A DNA stretch of 64,000 nt, from positions 124,001 to 188,000 of the forward strand of contig JAIXQH010000014.1 in NCBI GenBank assembly GCA_027484055.1, written 5' to 3'. This stretch comes from Verrucomicrobiaceae bacterium (GTDB lineage Bacteria > Verrucomicrobiota > Verrucomicrobiia > Verrucomicrobiales > Akkermansiaceae). The position numbers and the translations under genes are program-made. Numbering within the stretch: the stretch's first letter is position 1; each line of letters starts with the position of its first letter. The notes beneath the pieces are model-generated. The model was given only the letters and a program-made list of their open reading frames with translations, did no database searches and was not told the DNA's origin. Positions 1 to 10,700 of the stretch are shown piece by piece.

Positions 1-2
1 GC

Positions 3-359
3 GAGAAGGTCGTCGGAAGTGGCCCGCTTTACCGCGATCACAGCATCGTTGGCGGCACGGTCCGCGTCCGCCTCACCGGCATCGGCGGGGGACTCGTTGT
101 GGGTTCGGCTCCTTGGCGTCCTGCCGGCGTCCAGCCTTTGCCGGTGGACAAGTTGCTAGGTTTTTACATTGCCGGGGCGGATCAAAAATGGGTTGAGGCA
201 GAGGCCCGCATCGAGGGCGACTCGGTTGTCATCTCCAGTCCGGCGGTGTCCTCGCCCGTGGCCGCGCGTTACGGTTGGGCCGCTTCGCCGCATGTCAATC
301 TCTACAACCGCGAGGGTCTCGCAGCGGCACCGTTCCGCACCGACGCCGCGGATCGCTAA
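3..359 (+). CDS. Sialate O-acetylesterase (SGNH-type), C-terminal part, truncated by window start
   Basis: Frame open from base 3 (EKVVGSGPLYRDHSIVGGTVRVRLTGIGGGLVV...). C-terminus GADQKWVEAEARIEGDSVVISSPAV..ARYGWAASPHVNLYNREGLAAAPFRTD aligns with the C-terminus of the 25810..27339 paralog. Confidence 0.85.
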   Translation, partial: EKVVGSGPLYRDHSIVGGTVRVRLTGIGGGLVVGSAPWRPAGVQPLPVDKLLGFYIAGADQKWVEAEARIEGDSVVISSPAVSSPVAARYGWAASPHVNLYNREGLAAAPFRTDAADR

Positions 360-425
360 GCCGCTCGTCTTGGTGATCGCGAAATTTCCCGCAGCTTCCA
401 ACCGGGATGGGATCTGCCGAAACGG

Positions 426-463
426 CGACGCAAAATAACCTGCCTACGACGCAAGATCGCCCC
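426..463 (+). promoter_or_regulatory. Candidate operator site A: 21-bp-spaced direct repeat (CGACGCAAAAT / CGACGCAAGAT)
   Basis: Half-sites at 426-436 and 447-457, followed by CGCCCC; about 57 bp upstream of the 514 start. Same arrangement as four other sites in the window. Confidence 0.7.
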
Positions 464-513
464 ATAGGATTGTGTCGCTGAATTCGTAATCTAGGAGTTA
501 GACCAATCAATCC

Positions 514-3500
514 ATGAAAACCCACCAGTCGCCGCTTCTCGCCTTTCTCTTCACGGTCACGATCATCAACCTGCAAGCCGCGTCCGATCCATCGAAGTCG
601 CCCTTTTCAGACAAGCCGTGTGATTCTTATGCGAATCACAAGGACGAGACGGGCAAGCCCGCGATCCTGCGCTGGGGGGAAGCACCGTATGAGGATTTTG
701 GATCGCGGGCGGTGACGTTCGACTCCTCGGGCGTCAGGAAACTCCGCCAGGTTCCCGCACCCGGGGTTCATCCGCGGATCTTCTTCGGGCCGGATGATCT
801 GGCGGATGTGAGAAAGCGTGTGCGCGAAACCCGGTGCGGGCAGGAGGCATGGAAGAACATCCTCAGTTGGACGGAGATGATGAAGGGCCGTTATGACGAT
901 ACCCAGGAATACGCGAAGCCGTACCGATGGAACGGGGGCTTCGGCGGCCTTCACGGGCGGGTGCCGCTTTTCAGGTTGGGAATCCCTCGCGAGAGCGGCA
1001 AGGCTCCTTATAACAGAAATTTGGCGGCGGCTTCGATCTATCAGGGACTGGCTGATGGAAGTGCCAAAGATTTTCCGGAATTCTACTGGAACACGATGGC
1101 GCTGGAGTCTTTCCGCTGCCTGATCGACGAGGACTCCGCCGGAGCTAGGACGGCTGCCAACGCCGTGGTCACGATGATGAGGATCAGCCAGGCGAAACGG
1201 GCGGTGGATCCGAAACAGCAGGGGAAGACGCCAGCCCAACCGGTTGGAGGATTCCAACTCGCGTTTGCTTATGATTTCCTGTATGGGCAGTTGACCGCTG
1301 AACAACGCCGACTCATTCACGACGAGCTTGCCGCCACCACGTGGTCGCACGACAACTACGGCACCTTTAATACGGCGGAGTCCTCGCGCAGCAACTGGGC
1401 GACATTTTCCTACTGGCTCTTCCAGGTATTGGCCATTGAGGACGAGCCGGGATTCAACGACCTGAAAGTGCGTGGCATGTATCGCGGCTGGAGGAACCTG
1501 CTCACCTACGGATGGTTCGAATCCGGAGCCACCTTCGAGGGCGAGGCGAAGAATCAGCTTGGCATGGATGGCATCATCGCGTTCGCCTCCCGCCAGTCCC
1601 GGTACGGATTCCAGAACCTCGCGGGCCATCCCTACCTTCAGACGTATGCCAGAAATTTCCTGCCGCACAGTGTGAATCCGATGCTTTCCGGCTTCCATAA
1701 GTATGATCTGCTAGGTGGCAGCCGCGCGCTGAGCGCAGGTGCCGCGCCGTCCGACATGATCGGGCTGAAGTTCATGTTTCCGCAGGATAAGGCGATCGAC
1801 TGGATCTATCGAAAAGCGGTGGGCGAAGGTTATGAGAATGTCCCGGACCGCCCGGACGGCTACTTCAATGCCCTGCTTTTCTTCGCCATATTCGCCACGG
1901 ATTTCGATCCGGCGAATGACGACCCGGCGAAGTTAGATTTGGGAAACACCTTTTTCTGCGGAGAGCGGGCGTTGATGATGACGCGAAGTTCCTGGGATCA
2001 GGACGCCATGATGCTCAACATGCACACAAGGCAGGCGAACGGTGGTCATTCCTTCGCGGATCGCAACGCGATCATGCTCGCCGGTGCGGGGAGGGTCTGG
2101 TCGCCTAACGGATATGCGTCTTTCCGGACGATGGAGAACAGCGTGGTTTGCATCGATGGAAAAAGTCAGAACGAAATCGTGCCCGGTCGCTGCGTTGATT
2201 TCCAAAGGACGGACTCGGCATCGTTCATGGTGGGGGATGCGAAGTATTCGTGGGACTGGGATTGGAAGCGGCTTGAGAAGGGCGGCGGATATTTCATGGT
2301 CTCGGACGTCGATGCGGGCAAGGTGGCTGTGCCGCCCGGATGGGAACCCGTTCTCCACAGTGTGAATGATTTCGCTTACAAGAAACTGCGGCACGCCTAT
2401 CTCGACTGGCCGCAGTTCCGCTACGCCCACTGGATCCTGCCGAAGGGGGCGCTTTCGCCCTACGTGCGCCGTCCGCTGAATCCGATTCAAAAGGCATTCC
2501 GTACGGCCGGGCTTGTCCGAGGCTCGTTCCCCTATGCGGTTGTCATCGACGATATCCGCGTGGACGATTCAAGCCATCGTTACGATTGGACGCTCGCGCT
2601 GGAATACGACATCCGCATCGCAAGTGTCGAAAAGCATGCTGACGGCTCGCTCGATGTCATTCTAACCGGATCAGACCCCGATCTGAGATTGGAGCACCCC
2701 AAGCAACCGTTGCCATCCGCCATCGACTCCGGGAGCCTGATTCCGCCTGGCCAGCCGATGCTGCTGGTAAAATTGCTCAACCGCTCCACCGATCCCGGCC
2801 ATTCCGTTAGCGAGCCTGTGATCGTCGAGCTGCCCAACGGTGCGGATGCCGTAAAATACGGGCGCATCCGGCGTTTGGTGATTTCCGCAGAGTCCGTGGC
2901 TCCGGATTTCAAGTTCATCCTCGCACCTTACCGGCAGGGCGGACCCGTGCCCCGGATCGCTTGGGATAAGACAAGCTCCACCGCCATTGTTAGTTCCGGC
3001 GATGCCACGGACACCGTTGTTTTTTCTACGGCTCATTCCGGCAAAACCGACGTGGTGATCAATCGAAAAACCGGAACGGCTCCTGCAACAGAAGTCATCC
3101 ATGTAGACAAGCCGATCACTCCATTGGCGGACGTGCTCGCCGACAAGCGGGCCAAGGAGATCGCCGATACGAAGGCATGGGTGAAAAACGAACTGGCGGG
3201 TTTCAGTCCAAGGTCTCTCGAAGGTCTTGTGGCGCATTGGAATTTTGAAGATTTGCTGGATTCGAAAACGTCATCTATTGGAAGTCTAACTGCCACGATG
3301 GATTGTGTCGGGGGCAGGCTCGTCCCCGGAAGGGTCGGCAAGGCGCTGCAATTCACCGGTGCCAAGGAGGGGGTTCCTCTTCATGTCGATTTGAGCGGGT
3401 TCGCATCCGAAGGCTTCACCATCGCGTTCTGGGCCAAGGATGCGGAGCGGAAAGGCGGCTATTTTTTCAACAACAACGGTAATCGCGGCATCAGTTTGGG

Positions 3501-3807
3501 AATTGAAAACCAAACACTCAGGGTGGATGCCGATTCGCGGCATCGCTGGTGTAAATCACCGGCGACGTTCGACGAGTGGCAGCATGTCGTCTGGACCTAT
3601 GATGGCAAGACCATGCGGCTCTATCTGGGCGGCAGGCAAGTGGCCACGGGTGATGCGTCCGCGGCGTTTAGTGTATCGAAAAACACCACACTGGCTCCCG
3701 GATTCGCCGGGGTCCTTGATGAGCTCGTGATCTGCCGCCGTGCACTTTCTGCGGATGAGATTGCCCGGGTCTTCGCGGTGCAGACCTACGGACCGGGAAC
3801 GCAGTGA
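514..3807 (+). CDS. Secreted heparinase II/III-like polysaccharide lyase with C-terminal LamG/concanavalin-like domain
   Basis: Signal peptide; PAPGVHPRIFFGPDDLADVRKRV N-terminal motif; toroid-like helical region then beta-sandwich; C-terminal GLVAHWNFED..GKALQFTGAKEGVPLHVDLSGFASEGFTIAFWAKD..YDGKTMRLYLGGRQVATG LamG signature. Confidence 0.75.
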   Translation: MKTHQSPLLAFLFTVTIINLQAASDPSKSPFSDKPCDSYANHKDETGKPAILRWGEAPYEDFGSRAVTFDSSGVRKLRQVPAPGVHPRIFFGPDDLADVRKRVRETRCGQEAWKNILSWTEMMKGRYDDTQEYAKPYRWNGGFGGLHGRVPLFRLGIPRESGKAPYNRNLAAASIYQGLADGSAKDFPEFYWNTMALESFRCLIDEDSAGARTAANAVVTMMRISQAKRAVDPKQQGKTPAQPVGGFQLAFAYDFLYGQLTAEQRRLIHDELAATTWSHDNYGTFNTAESSRSNWATFSYWLFQVLAIEDEPGFNDLKVRGMYRGWRNLLTYGWFESGATFEGEAKNQLGMDGIIAFASRQSRYGFQNLAGHPYLQTYARNFLPHSVNPMLSGFHKYDLLGGSRALSAGAAPSDMIGLKFMFPQDKAIDWIYRKAVGEGYENVPDRPDGYFNALLFFAIFATDFDPANDDPAKLDLGNTFFCGERALMMTRSSWDQDAMMLNMHTRQANGGHSFADRNAIMLAGAGRVWSPNGYASFRTMENSVVCIDGKSQNEIVPGRCVDFQRTDSASFMVGDAKYSWDWDWKRLEKGGGYFMVSDVDAGKVAVPPGWEPVLHSVNDFAYKKLRHAYLDWPQFRYAHWILPKGALSPYVRRPLNPIQKAFRTAGLVRGSFPYAVVIDDIRVDDSSHRYDWTLALEYDIRIASVEKHADGSLDVILTGSDPDLRLEHPKQPLPSAIDSGSLIPPGQPMLLVKLLNRSTDPGHSVSEPVIVELPNGADAVKYGRIRRLVISAESVAPDFKFILAPYRQGGPVPRIAWDKTSSTAIVSSGDATDTVVFSTAHSGKTDVVINRKTGTAPATEVIHVDKPITPLADVLADKRAKEIADTKAWVKNELAGFSPRSLEGLVAHWNFEDLLDSKTSSIGSLTATMDCVGGRLVPGRVGKALQFTGAKEGVPLHVDLSGFASEGFTIAFWAKDAERKGGYFFNNNGNRGISLGIENQTLRVDADSRHRWCKSPATFDEWQHVVWTYDGKTMRLYLGGRQVATGDASAAFSVSKNTTLAPGFAGVLDELVICRRALSADEIARVFAVQTYGPGTQ

Positions 3808-3855
3808 TCGCTTGCCTTGATCACGGGAGTTCGGGACCATGGCCCTTCCGAAAAT

Positions 3856-3893
3856 TGACGTAAAATCATCCGCCCACGACGCAAAATCACCCC
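3856..3893 (+). promoter_or_regulatory. Candidate operator site B: 21-bp-spaced direct repeat (TGACGTAAAAT / CGACGCAAAAT)
   Basis: Half-sites at 3856-3866 and 3877-3887 followed by CACCCC; about 100 bp upstream of the 3988 start. Confidence 0.7.
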
Positions 3894-3987
3894 TGTTGAG
3901 TCCCGGTCGCTTGCCATTGAGTCAATTTTTACATTCGGGAAGGTTCATTCAATCGCTTTTCCACCAAACACCAAGCCAGAAAAACCC

Positions 3988-6900
3988 ATGAAACCACGAT
4001 TCTTTTCATTCACGCGGACCGCACTGATCAAGGCGACTCCGGTCATCATTGTCATTGCCCTGTCATCAGGCGTCACTCAGGCAGCCATCAGATACTGGGA
4101 CCTTAACAGCACGACTTCCGGTCTCGGCTCAGGTACCGGTTCATGGGATCTATCCGCTACGAACTGGAACGCGGCGACAGCAGGCACCGCCGCCACTGTT
4201 GCCTTCGTCAACGGCGATGACGCGTTTTTCCAGACAGCAGGAGTTAACACGGTCACCCTCGATGCCAACCTCACCGCGAATTCCATCACTCAAACCACGA
4301 CTGCCACCGCCACCACCATCAATTCGGGAGCAGGCACCCAGATTACGATCACTTCCGGCAGAATCGATAGCATCGGCAATCAGCCGTTCATCATCAATCC
4401 CGATGTTGTTCTCAGTGCCGCTGGCACGATAACGTCCTCATTGTCCACCAATCCCATCACTCTGGCCGGCGTGGTGAGCGGAGCGGGATTCACCAAAGCG
4501 GGAATAGGAACACTCAATCTCAACGGAGCCAACACCTATACCGGAACCACCAATGTCATCGCGGGCACAGCCAGTGTTGTGGGTGCCACGGCGAACATCA
4601 ATGCTTCTTCTGCAATCACCCTCGGAGGTTTCGGGCTTACCGCCACGCTCACGCTGGACAATACAGCGGGCATCGTGAATCGCGTCAGTGATGCGGCACC
4701 TCTTTCACTTTCGACGGGCGGTGCCTTGAGCCTCGTGGGCAACGCGAGTGCGAATACCTCCGAAACGGTCGGTGCCCTCACAATTGGCTCTGGTGCTTCG
4801 TCCATTTCGATTTCCGGAACGGCGCTAGGCCTGCTCCACACACTGTCGGCGGCCAGTATCACGCGCACCAACCTGGGAACCGGTCTTGTCCGCGGCACCA
4901 GTCTCGGTCAGGCGGCGACGAATGCGACGCTGCTCACTCTATCGGATATTTCCGGGCTGAATTTAGTCGGCACCACCACTGCCAACGGTACCTCGCCGGG
5001 CACCGCCGACAACGTGAAAATTGTGCCGTGGCTTATCGGTGACTCCAGTGCCACCTCAGGAGGAATCAACTTCGTGACCTACGATACCACCGGCGGCTTG
5101 CGACCGCTGGCTACGGGTGAATACGCGACTCTTGCTGCAGGTTATGTGGCAACCGGCGAAAACGTGAGGGCCTTCAATGGTACGATCACGGCAGCCAGCC
5201 CCAGCTTGAACTCGCTGCTCTTCAGCACCGCCAGTGCGCTCGGCGGCAGCGGAACTCTCAGCATCGCCAGCGGCGCAGTGGGACTCATTAACAGCAACAC
5301 CGCCTCGATAGGCAGCGGTTTCTCCAGCCTCAGTCTGGGGAACAACGAGGGGGTGATTTATGTCACCAGCAGCGGTTCACTTACCATCAACACACCGGTC
5401 GACGTTACCGGTGGCGGTGGACTCACTAAAGCGGGTGGTGGGAGTGGCTCACTTGTCCTCGCAGCAGCGAACCTTTACACCGGTCCTACGACCGTCAACC
5501 AAGGCACCCTTGCTATCGGCACTGGTGGCAGCACCCACGCGTCTTCTGCGGTTACGGCAGTGACCGGCGGCACCCTGAATGTAAACTCCGGAGGCACTGT
5601 CAACGGCAGCGTTACCTCCCAGATATCCACCGCGCAGACCACCGCCAACGTCATCAACAGCGGCACCATCGTCGGCGCGCTTACCACCAGCGCTGGCACA
5701 GGTCCAGCTAGTCCGAATGCAAACGCCACCCCTATCGTCAACACCGGGCACGCTCAACTGAATGCGGGTTCCACCACGGGCAGCATCACCAACAACGGCC
5801 AGTTGACGTTTTCCGGCGCGGCTCCGATCACGTCGTTCGGCACCATCAGTGGTTCCGGCGGCTTGGGCGGATTCAACGATGCGAACACCGACACCAAGAC
5901 GCTCACCCTCGCCGCAGGCAGCGCATTCTCCTATTTCCGCAATACCAACTCGACAGGCACCGCCACCTCGGTCCTGCAAGTCGCGGGCGGTGGCACAACG
6001 TCCTTCCAATGGTTTGGATATAACAACACGGTCACCGGAGCGGCTGATGTGACCTTCAACGGCGGCATCTTCAATATTGGCAGGATCGGCCAAAATAACA
6101 CCGGAGCCACCTCGATCGGGATCTTCAAGGTTACCAATGGCTCGGCTCTCAACATCGCGACCAGCGGCCACGAGCACGGCACCTGGAACATCATCAACGG
6201 CACCATGGCTTTCACTGGCAGCATCCTGCAAGCCAACGGAACCAACGCCGCCGCTTCGGCTTTGCAGCTGACGGTCAACAACAGTGGCGGAGGTTCCGGA
6301 AGCACCCTTTCCGCGACGGGTTCTCTAACGCTTGGCAGCGGCCCGACGGGTTCAAGCCAGAACAATTTCCTGACTATCGGCAACGGGGGGACCGCTTCGT
6401 TTACGGGCGGCCTGCTTTCTGTTGGAAACGCGACGGCGGCGACCGCTGAAACCAATACGGTTAACCTGAATGGCGGCAAACTGCTCGTCGGCGGCACATC
6501 AGGGATTTTTGCGGCAGCAGGCACAGGGCAGATCAAGACCTTCAACTGGACCGGCGGCCGACTCGCGTCCTTGCAAATCACCCCGGGCGTCAATTTCACC
6601 AATCCTGCCAGCGGTGGCATCACGACCACGGGCCTAGTCAACAGTGGTGGTGTTCTCGCTCCGGGAGATGTCGGCACTGCGGGCCGCACCACCATCACTG
6701 GCGACTACACCCAGCAGGCCGGGGGCACCCTCGCCATCGACATCGGCGGCACCAACCAGACCGGAGGCTTTCAGAATCTGGTAAACTCCTATGACAACCT
6801 GCTGTTGAACGGTGCCTCCACCGCGAATCTTTCGCTCAACGGCAATCTCCAAGTCTCGCTCCAAGGATTCACTCCGGCGAGCTCCGATTCCTTCACGATC

Positions 6901-7464
6901 ATTCGCGCTGCTCCCTCCACACTGGTAGTGAGCGGGGCGTTTTCCAATGTGGCCTTCGGTGCCCGTATCACCACCCAGGGCGGCGAAGGAACTTTCCTAG
7001 TGAGCAACACGGGCACTTCGGTGACGCTCAGCGACTATCAGTCTAACACAGCAAATGACTTTGCCGCATGGATCGGAACCTTCGGTGTGAGCGATCCTTC
7101 CTTCGATGCCGATCCGGACAACGACGGACTCGACAATGGAGTCGAAAACATCCTCGGCTCCAGTCCGTCGGTTTTCAGCGAAGGGCTCACCCAGATCTCC
7201 ACCACCGGCAGCTCGGTCAAATTCCGGCACAGCCAGAGTAACACCATCGCCTCCGACGTGGCGAAGACCTATCAGTGGTCCCCCGATCTGGTGAACTGGG
7301 CCGCCAGCGGCGTGAGCATCGGCGGCACTACTGCCACCATCGCCGAGAGTACTATCACGAATGTCTCCGCTCCAGGCAACGATGTGATCGAAGTCACAGT
7401 CACCGTCACCGCCGGTCCTGCGACCAAGATCTTCGGTCGTCTCGTCTCGACCCAGACACCGTAA
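3988..7464 (+). CDS. Secreted autotransporter-associated beta-strand repeat protein (1158 aa)
   Basis: Signal peptide; repeats such as GFTKAGIGTLNLNGANTYTGTTNVIAG and GGLTKAGGGSGSLVLAAANLYTGPTTVNQGTLAIG; Gly/Thr/Ser/Asn-rich; shared C-terminal module. Confidence 0.85.
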   Translation: MKPRFFSFTRTALIKATPVIIVIALSSGVTQAAIRYWDLNSTTSGLGSGTGSWDLSATNWNAATAGTAATVAFVNGDDAFFQTAGVNTVTLDANLTANSITQTTTATATTINSGAGTQITITSGRIDSIGNQPFIINPDVVLSAAGTITSSLSTNPITLAGVVSGAGFTKAGIGTLNLNGANTYTGTTNVIAGTASVVGATANINASSAITLGGFGLTATLTLDNTAGIVNRVSDAAPLSLSTGGALSLVGNASANTSETVGALTIGSGASSISISGTALGLLHTLSAASITRTNLGTGLVRGTSLGQAATNATLLTLSDISGLNLVGTTTANGTSPGTADNVKIVPWLIGDSSATSGGINFVTYDTTGGLRPLATGEYATLAAGYVATGENVRAFNGTITAASPSLNSLLFSTASALGGSGTLSIASGAVGLINSNTASIGSGFSSLSLGNNEGVIYVTSSGSLTINTPVDVTGGGGLTKAGGGSGSLVLAAANLYTGPTTVNQGTLAIGTGGSTHASSAVTAVTGGTLNVNSGGTVNGSVTSQISTAQTTANVINSGTIVGALTTSAGTGPASPNANATPIVNTGHAQLNAGSTTGSITNNGQLTFSGAAPITSFGTISGSGGLGGFNDANTDTKTLTLAAGSAFSYFRNTNSTGTATSVLQVAGGGTTSFQWFGYNNTVTGAADVTFNGGIFNIGRIGQNNTGATSIGIFKVTNGSALNIATSGHEHGTWNIINGTMAFTGSILQANGTNAAASALQLTVNNSGGGSGSTLSATGSLTLGSGPTGSSQNNFLTIGNGGTASFTGGLLSVGNATAATAETNTVNLNGGKLLVGGTSGIFAAAGTGQIKTFNWTGGRLASLQITPGVNFTNPASGGITTTGLVNSGGVLAPGDVGTAGRTTITGDYTQQAGGTLAIDIGGTNQTGGFQNLVNSYDNLLLNGASTANLSLNGNLQVSLQGFTPASSDSFTIIRAAPSTLVVSGAFSNVAFGARITTQGGEGTFLVSNTGTSVTLSDYQSNTANDFAAWIGTFGVSDPSFDADPDNDGLDNGVENILGSSPSVFSEGLTQISTTGSSVKFRHSQSNTIASDVAKTYQWSPDLVNWAASGVSIGGTTATIAESTITNVSAPGNDVIEVTVTVTAGPATKIFGRLVSTQTP

Positions 7465-7489
7465 GGCACCGCTACAGATTGATTAGAAT

Positions 7490-7517
7490 TTCCGGAGGTA
7501 ACGGGTTTTCTCCGGAA
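7490..7517 (+). other. 3'-UTR hairpin TTCCGGAG-GTAACGGGTTTT-CTCCGGAA
   Basis: Perfect 8-bp stem, 12-nt loop, just after the stop codon; near-identical element at 36928-36954. Confidence 0.6.
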
Positions 7518-7524
7518 GGAAAAA

Positions 7525-7562
7525 CAGGGGGCGCCGAGTGGAGAATCGGCGGCCCTTGTCTT
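7525..7562 (+). terminator. Probable stem-loop terminator
   Basis: GGG(G)CGCCGA..TCGGCG(G)CCC stem followed by TTGTCTT, downstream of the 7464 stop. Confidence 0.5.
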
Positions 7563-7735
7563 CGCTCTTGAAACAACCGGTTCTCTCTCCCTTAGCGAAC
7601 CATGGGGTCGCGTGAATCCATCAGCTAATGAATGGAAGGCAGGCGTTCAATCTTGGGCACCGGGGTGGGGGAGTCGTGTGCCAGCCACAGCAGGGAAAAT
7701 TTCCCGATCAATCCGATTTTACCAAACGGCCAATC

Positions 7736-10700
7736 ATGAAAAAATCCGAAAGGCAGAAGCCCAAACCTCTTGTGATGGGCACCATTTTACGCACGTCTCT
7801 CATCATGCAGGCAGTTATGCTGTCTGCCCAAGGTGCTGATTTCTACTTCGATGTGAATGGCGCGTCCCCCGGCAGCGGTGTCGCTAGCGGAGGCTCCTAC
7901 GCTTGGTCCGGTGCCTTCTGGTCCACCGCCACGGACGGCACCGCCGCCACCGGCACACTTCCGACGCGTAACACGTCCTACTTCTCCGCCGGCGTGGATG
8001 GCGAGGGCAGCTTCACCGTCACTGGCGCGACCAGTGAGACTGGCAGCGTCGTCGTCCAAGAGGGAAACGTCACCCTCCAGAGCCTCACTCGCATTTTCAA
8101 CAATGGCTCGGTCCTGCGCACGCTCGCCGGCACCAGCCTTACCATTCAAAACTCGCCAGATTTCTATAACAACGGGGTTACCTTTGACACTGCCGCCGAC
8201 ACGACGATTACGATTGCCGGGACCAGTAGCGGCAGTCGCAAAGCACTCCTCACCAAAACCGGACCGGGGCGAGTGATCTTCCAAGGCGTCAACTCCGGCG
8301 GCTCCGGTGGCACGCTCACCATCCATAATGGCGAATACAGGATCCAGAACAGCGCGTCCGTCGCCGACGGCGCTTCGGTCGTCAACTCCGGCGGCACCCT
8401 CTCGCTGGCCAACAACATCGCTCCAACTCGCGGCCTCACACTCAATGGCTCAGGCTACATCTCTGCTGGCGCACTCCGCAGCGTTTCCGGCAGCAACTCC
8501 TGGAATGGCCTGCTTACCTTGGGTTCCGCGACCCGCATCCACGCCGACCCCGGTGCTTCCCTTACCCTGAACCCCGCCGCTGGAAATTCGGTGACCGGCG
8601 CTTTTCCGCTGGCCCTCGGAGGCTCGGGGACGATCACCGTTTCCAAGCCCATTTCCGCCGTGGCGTCCCTCACCAAAGACGGCGCGGGCGTAGCTATTCT
8701 GGCTGCCCCAAATCCCTTCACCGGACCGACCACCGTATCCGTTGGAAGCCTGCGTTTCTCCGAAACCTCCGGCGTGTTGGCGACTGTCGGCGGGTCACTT
8801 GCCGTGAATGCCACCGTCGAGGTGGTCAACGCCGCTTCCCAAACATGGTCCACACCGCTTTCCGGCGGCACTGCGGGCCGTTTCGTAAAGCAGGGTGGGG
8901 GACGCCTCACGCTCTCCGGCAGCCACTGGTTCGCAGGCACGGTAGCAATCCAGTCCGGCACCCTGACCCTTGCCACCGGCTCGTCTGTTTCTTCCGTTGC
9001 CCGTTTCGATGTCTCCGCCAATTCCACCTTCGATGTCTCCGCAGTCCCGGGCTTCGCGCTCGTCTCCAGCCAAACGCTTTCCGGCGTCGGAAATGTCACT
9101 GGATCCATTACCACGCAGGCAGGCTCCGTTCTTGATCTTACTCCGGGCACACCGCTCACCGTCACGGGTGCTATGACGATCACCTCGGGCACCGCAGTGC
9201 GTGCGCCCGCCGCCCTCGTCAATGGCACGTATCCGCTCATCCGCACCACCGGCGGCACCCTAACGACATCGCCCTCCGGGCTTTCCGTAGTCGGCTTCGT
9301 TTCCCCGACGCAGGTCGCCTCGCTTGAACTCAACGGTGGGGCCACTGAGCTTTCTCTGGTTGTTGCGACCAATCCCTATTCCAGCCGCGCGTTAACTTGG
9401 ATGGGCGATGGTTCGGAAAATTTCTGGGACAACGCGACTTCTAGCACTTGGCGCACTAACAGCATGCCCGTCGTCTTTACGACCTCCGACACACTGACCT
9501 TCGACCAAACTGGATCTGCCAACCCGACGGTCAACCTCACAGGGACCCTTGTGCCGGGTTCCGTGACTGTCTCGTCTAACACCGACTATACGTTGACCGG
9601 CGAAGGCAGAATTGCTGGACCCACAGCACTGTCCAAATCCGGCACCGGCAAGCTCATTCTAACCGGCTCGCACACCTTCACGGGCGGCACCTCGCTGATC
9701 GGCGGCACCCTCGAACTCCGCGCTACCGGTGCACTCGGCACCGGCCCCTTCACTAACACCGCGACGCTGGCACTTGCTCCTCCCACGTCTCTCACCTTCG
9801 GAAATACGGTGTCCGGCTCCGGTGCGCTGGTCGTCTCCGGGGGGAGTGCGACCGTTGCAGGTAACAACTCAGCCTTCACCGGCCCCGCCACGGTTTCTTC
9901 CGGCACTCTGACACTCGGCCATGTCTCCGCGCTTGGCACCGCAGTTGGCGCAACTACGATTTCCTCCGGCGCGACGCTCGACCTGGCGGGGCTTGCCGTG
10001 GGCGCTGAGCCCGTCGTGCTTGCGGGTGGTATCTTGGCCAACACTTCCGCGCCTGTTGCCTCGCTCGCCGGCCCCCTCACCGTGTCCTCGGCTTCGAGCT
10101 TGGTCACGGCGAGCGAACTCACATTATCCGGTGCGCTCGGCGGCAATGCAGCGCTTGAGATTTCTAGCGGCGTGTTGCGGATCAACGGAAATTCCGCGAC
10201 TAACACCGGATGGGTCACGGTCGCAAGTGGTGCCACCCTTGCCGGCTCCGGGTCGCTCGGCGGCGGGCTAATAGTCGCAGGCACGCTAGCACCGTCTACC
10301 GGTATCGCGGTTGTGGCCGCACTCACCGTGCAGGGAAATTCCACACTGCAGTCCAGCTCAACGACCCGCCTGCGCATCCAGAAAGCCAGCGGCGTGGCAT
10401 CCTCCGATCGACTCGTCGTTGGAGGCACGCTCACCTTAGGCGGCACTCTGGCCATAACGATTTCCGGCCAGGCGCTCGCCGCTGGTGACACGTTCACCCT
10501 CTTCACCGCCGGCTCTTTGAGTGGCAGTTTTTCGGCGGTCCAGCTGCCTTACCTCTACGGCGATCTTCAATGGGACCGCTCCACCTTGGCGACCCACGGT
10601 GTCGTGCGTGTCATCGCTTTACCTGCGGTCTCCACCCAGGCCCAGCGCCGCGAGTGGTTGCTCACCCGCGTTGCTGACGATCCGGGGGGAGTCGACGGTT

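Noticed and set aside
607-1698. 363-aa minus-strand ORF opposite the heparinase-like gene
   Set aside because: Overlaps a well-supported CDS; composition not protein-like.
3915-3926. ATTGAGTCAAT near the 3988 promoter as a second copy of the fucI palindrome
   Set aside because: Odd-centred and shorter than GACTCAATTGAGTC; could simply be part of a -35 region.
5449-6698. Antisense ORFs opposite the beta-strand repeat protein
   Set aside because: Shadow ORFs of repetitive GC-rich coding sequence.
7693-7705. GGGAAAATTTCCC upstream of 7736 as an operator
   Set aside because: Short odd-centred palindrome, single occurrence; not enough evidence.
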